A stretch of DNA of 64,000 nt from Caulobacteraceae bacterium (GTDB taxonomy: Bacteria > Pseudomonadota > Alphaproteobacteria > Caulobacterales > Caulobacteraceae), in contig CANJLH010000005.1 of NCBI GenBank assembly GCA_947475415.1, forward strand, positions 1-64,000, in the 5' to 3' direction. A program made the translations under genes and the position numbers. A model generated the notes under the pieces. The model was not told the DNA's origin. It searched no databases and worked only from the letters and a program-made list of their open reading frames with translations. This document shows, piece by piece, positions 62,732 to 64,000 of this stretch (position 1 is its first letter; every line of letters starts with the position of its first letter).

Positions 62732-62747
62732 CGCGCTGAAAAGCGCG
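62732..62747 (+). other. GAAA-tetraloop hairpin after amiC
   Basis: CGCGCT-GAAA-AGCGCG immediately follows the amiC stop codon. No T run follows, so read-through to the PBP gene is likely; a 3' stabiliser or partial terminator is possible. Confidence 0.45.
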
Positions 62748-62816
62748 AGTTGGCGCCCGCCGCGAAGCCGGTTAGACACCGACGGGCGGGATCGCGCCCG
62801 CGGAGGCCCCGGTGCT

Positions 62817-64000
62817 TTGAACTCCCCCGTTAAGTGGTTGGCGATTGCGGGCGTGACGGCGTTCAGCGCTGTTGCTGTGGCTGCGCTGGCCGTCGCAATT
62901 TACGCTGGGTTCCTGTTTCACGACATGCCGGATGCGGGCGATCTGGTGGACTATCGCCCGCCTACGGCGACGCGCGCCTATGCCGTTGACGGCACGCTAA
63001 TCGGAGAATTCTCCAACGAACGGAGGATTTTCGTTCCTTACGATCGGATCCCTCCGCAACTTGCGCAGGCCTTCATGGCGGCGGAGGATCGAAATTTCTT
63101 CAACCATGGCGGCGTGGATGTCGGCGGCCTGACGAGGGCCATGGTCAAGAATATCGGCAATTTGCTGCAGGGACGTCGATTTGAGGGCGGTTCGACGATC
63201 ACGCAGCAAGTGGCGAAAAACGTGCTGCTCACCAATGAGGCGACCATCGGGCGAAAGGTCAAAGAAGCGATCATCGCGGCGCGCCTTGAGCAGACGCTGA
63301 CCAAGGAGCAAATTCTCGAACTGTATTTGAACGAAATCTGGCTTGGCTACCGGTCCTATGGCGTCGGCGCCGCCGCCTACAACTACTTTGGCAAGTCGAT
63401 CTCGGATTTATCGTTGGCGGAATGCGCCTATCTGGCGGCCTTGCCGAAAGGACCGGATAACTATCACCCCATCCGCCAAAAGGCGGCGGCGATGCATCGC
63501 CGTAATCTTATTCTTGAGCAGATGGCCGATCTCGGTTGGGTCAGCCGTGCTGAAGCTGACGCGGCAAAAAAAGCTGACCTCGTGGTTCAAACCGAGCCCA
63601 GCCGCGCGAAGTATAAGGACGCCGACTATTTCGTCGAGGAAGTCCGCCGTCGCGGTCGGATTGTGCTCGGTGACCGCCTGAATGAGGGTGGATATTATAT
63701 GCGTACGACGCTGGATCCGCGCCTGCAGACGGCGGCCCAAATCGCGTTGATGGATGGACTGGAGGCCTACGATCATCGCCATGGCTGGCGGGGGGCATGG
63801 GCCAAGGTTGGCCCCGGCGACGACTGGGAGGCGGTGGCCAAGCGCAAGAAGCGACCGGCTGAACGCCGCGACTGGACCACAGCCATCGTTACCGCCGTTG
63901 GCGGTGGAGGCGCCAAAATTCAGCTGCGTGGCGGCGCCGGGGTGGGAAACATCGCCGCGGCGGACGTCAGCTGGGCGCAGGCGGGCAAGGGCCTGTTCGT
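62817..64000 (+). CDS. mrcA: Class A penicillin-binding protein 1A (start only)
   Basis: Bifunctional peptidoglycan glycosyltransferase/transpeptidase; 394 codons are seen before the window ends. TTG start with GGAGG 10 bases upstream. A cytoplasmic tail and membrane helix (LAIAGVTAFSAVAVAALAVA) precede the GT51 domain: catalytic Glu in MAAEDRNFFNHGG, EGGSTITQQVAKN, RKVKEAIIAARLEQTLTKEQ, ELYLNEIWLG. Then TTLDPRLQTAAQ and an OB-like linker region (DWTTAIVTAVGGGGAKIQLR). The transpeptidase active-site SxxK lies beyond the window. Confidence 0.95.
   Translation, partial: MNSPVKWLAIAGVTAFSAVAVAALAVAIYAGFLFHDMPDAGDLVDYRPPTATRAYAVDGTLIGEFSNERRIFVPYDRIPPQLAQAFMAAEDRNFFNHGGVDVGGLTRAMVKNIGNLLQGRRFEGGSTITQQVAKNVLLTNEATIGRKVKEAIIAARLEQTLTKEQILELYLNEIWLGYRSYGVGAAAYNYFGKSISDLSLAECAYLAALPKGPDNYHPIRQKAAAMHRRNLILEQMADLGWVSRAEADAAKKADLVVQTEPSRAKYKDADYFVEEVRRRGRIVLGDRLNEGGYYMRTTLDPRLQTAAQIALMDGLEAYDHRHGWRGAWAKVGPGDDWEAVAKRKKRPAERRDWTTAIVTAVGGGGAKIQLRGGAGVGNIAAADVSWAQAGKGLF

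Overview
The window is a GC-rich (roughly two-thirds G+C) chromosomal segment of an alphaproteobacterium, most likely a member of the Caulobacteraceae (Caulobacter/Phenylobacterium type; genus not resolved). The evidence is an LpxI-type UDP-diacylglucosamine pyrophosphatase in the lipid A cluster, an RNase E with an acidic S1 insertion and a C-terminal GWW motif, a pyruvate dehydrogenase E1-beta with its own lipoyl domain, a single-PDZ RseP, a GTTC-N7-GTTC LexA box, and tightly overlapping ATGA/GTGA gene junctions. Almost everything is housekeeping. No rRNA, tRNA, CRISPR array, prophage or intact insertion sequence was seen.

Layout: (1) 1-1657, a left edge without a clear gene and a lone cytochrome P450 read leftward. 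(2) 1983-20267, a long rightward run: dnaE, rpsB-tsf, pyrH-frr, then uppS-cdsA-dxr-rseP-bamA-skp-lpxD-fabZ-lpxA-lpxI-lpxB, the undecaprenyl, phospholipid, isoprenoid and lipid A/outer membrane block. (3) 20268-23015, gltX then gltA leftward. (4) 23014-30036, comEC, an SDR, a tyrosine phosphatase, lexA with its SOS operator, and trpGDC. (5) 30115-34757, a rightward accessory-looking module: small membrane protein, DUF2946-like protein, TonB-dependent receptor and PepSY membrane protein with a Met/His-rich loop. It separates trpGDC from trpE. (6) 34773-41881, trpE and ppiD leftward, then tpiA, a GNAT acetyltransferase, secG and pyrG. (7) 42047-44183, small genes including a tandem YjbR pair and rpmF. 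(8) 44274-51443, eno, ftsB and pdhA-pdhB-GFA-pdhC-lpd. (9) 51472-56058, a nitroreductase, a small protein, aroQ-accB-accC leftward and thiS-thiG rightward. (10) 56063-64000, a DsbA-like lipoprotein, a BepA-like M48/TPR protease and RNase E leftward, then an AmiC-type amidase and the start of a class A penicillin-binding protein running off the window.

Functionally, region 2 couples replication and translation genes to envelope building: UppS, CdsA and Dxr feed lipid carriers and phospholipid, RseP/BamA/Skp handle envelope stress and outer membrane protein assembly, and LpxD/A/I/B with FabZ make lipid A. Region 8 links lower glycolysis to acetyl-CoA, and accB/accC take acetyl-CoA into fatty acids. 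Region 10 pairs envelope disulfide/proteolytic quality control with cell-wall enzymes.

The least ordinary items are a perfect LexA-type box and a large dyad over the inferred dnaE promoter, the metal-uptake-like module inside the trp genes, and several short conserved-looking genes and strong hairpins between genes.
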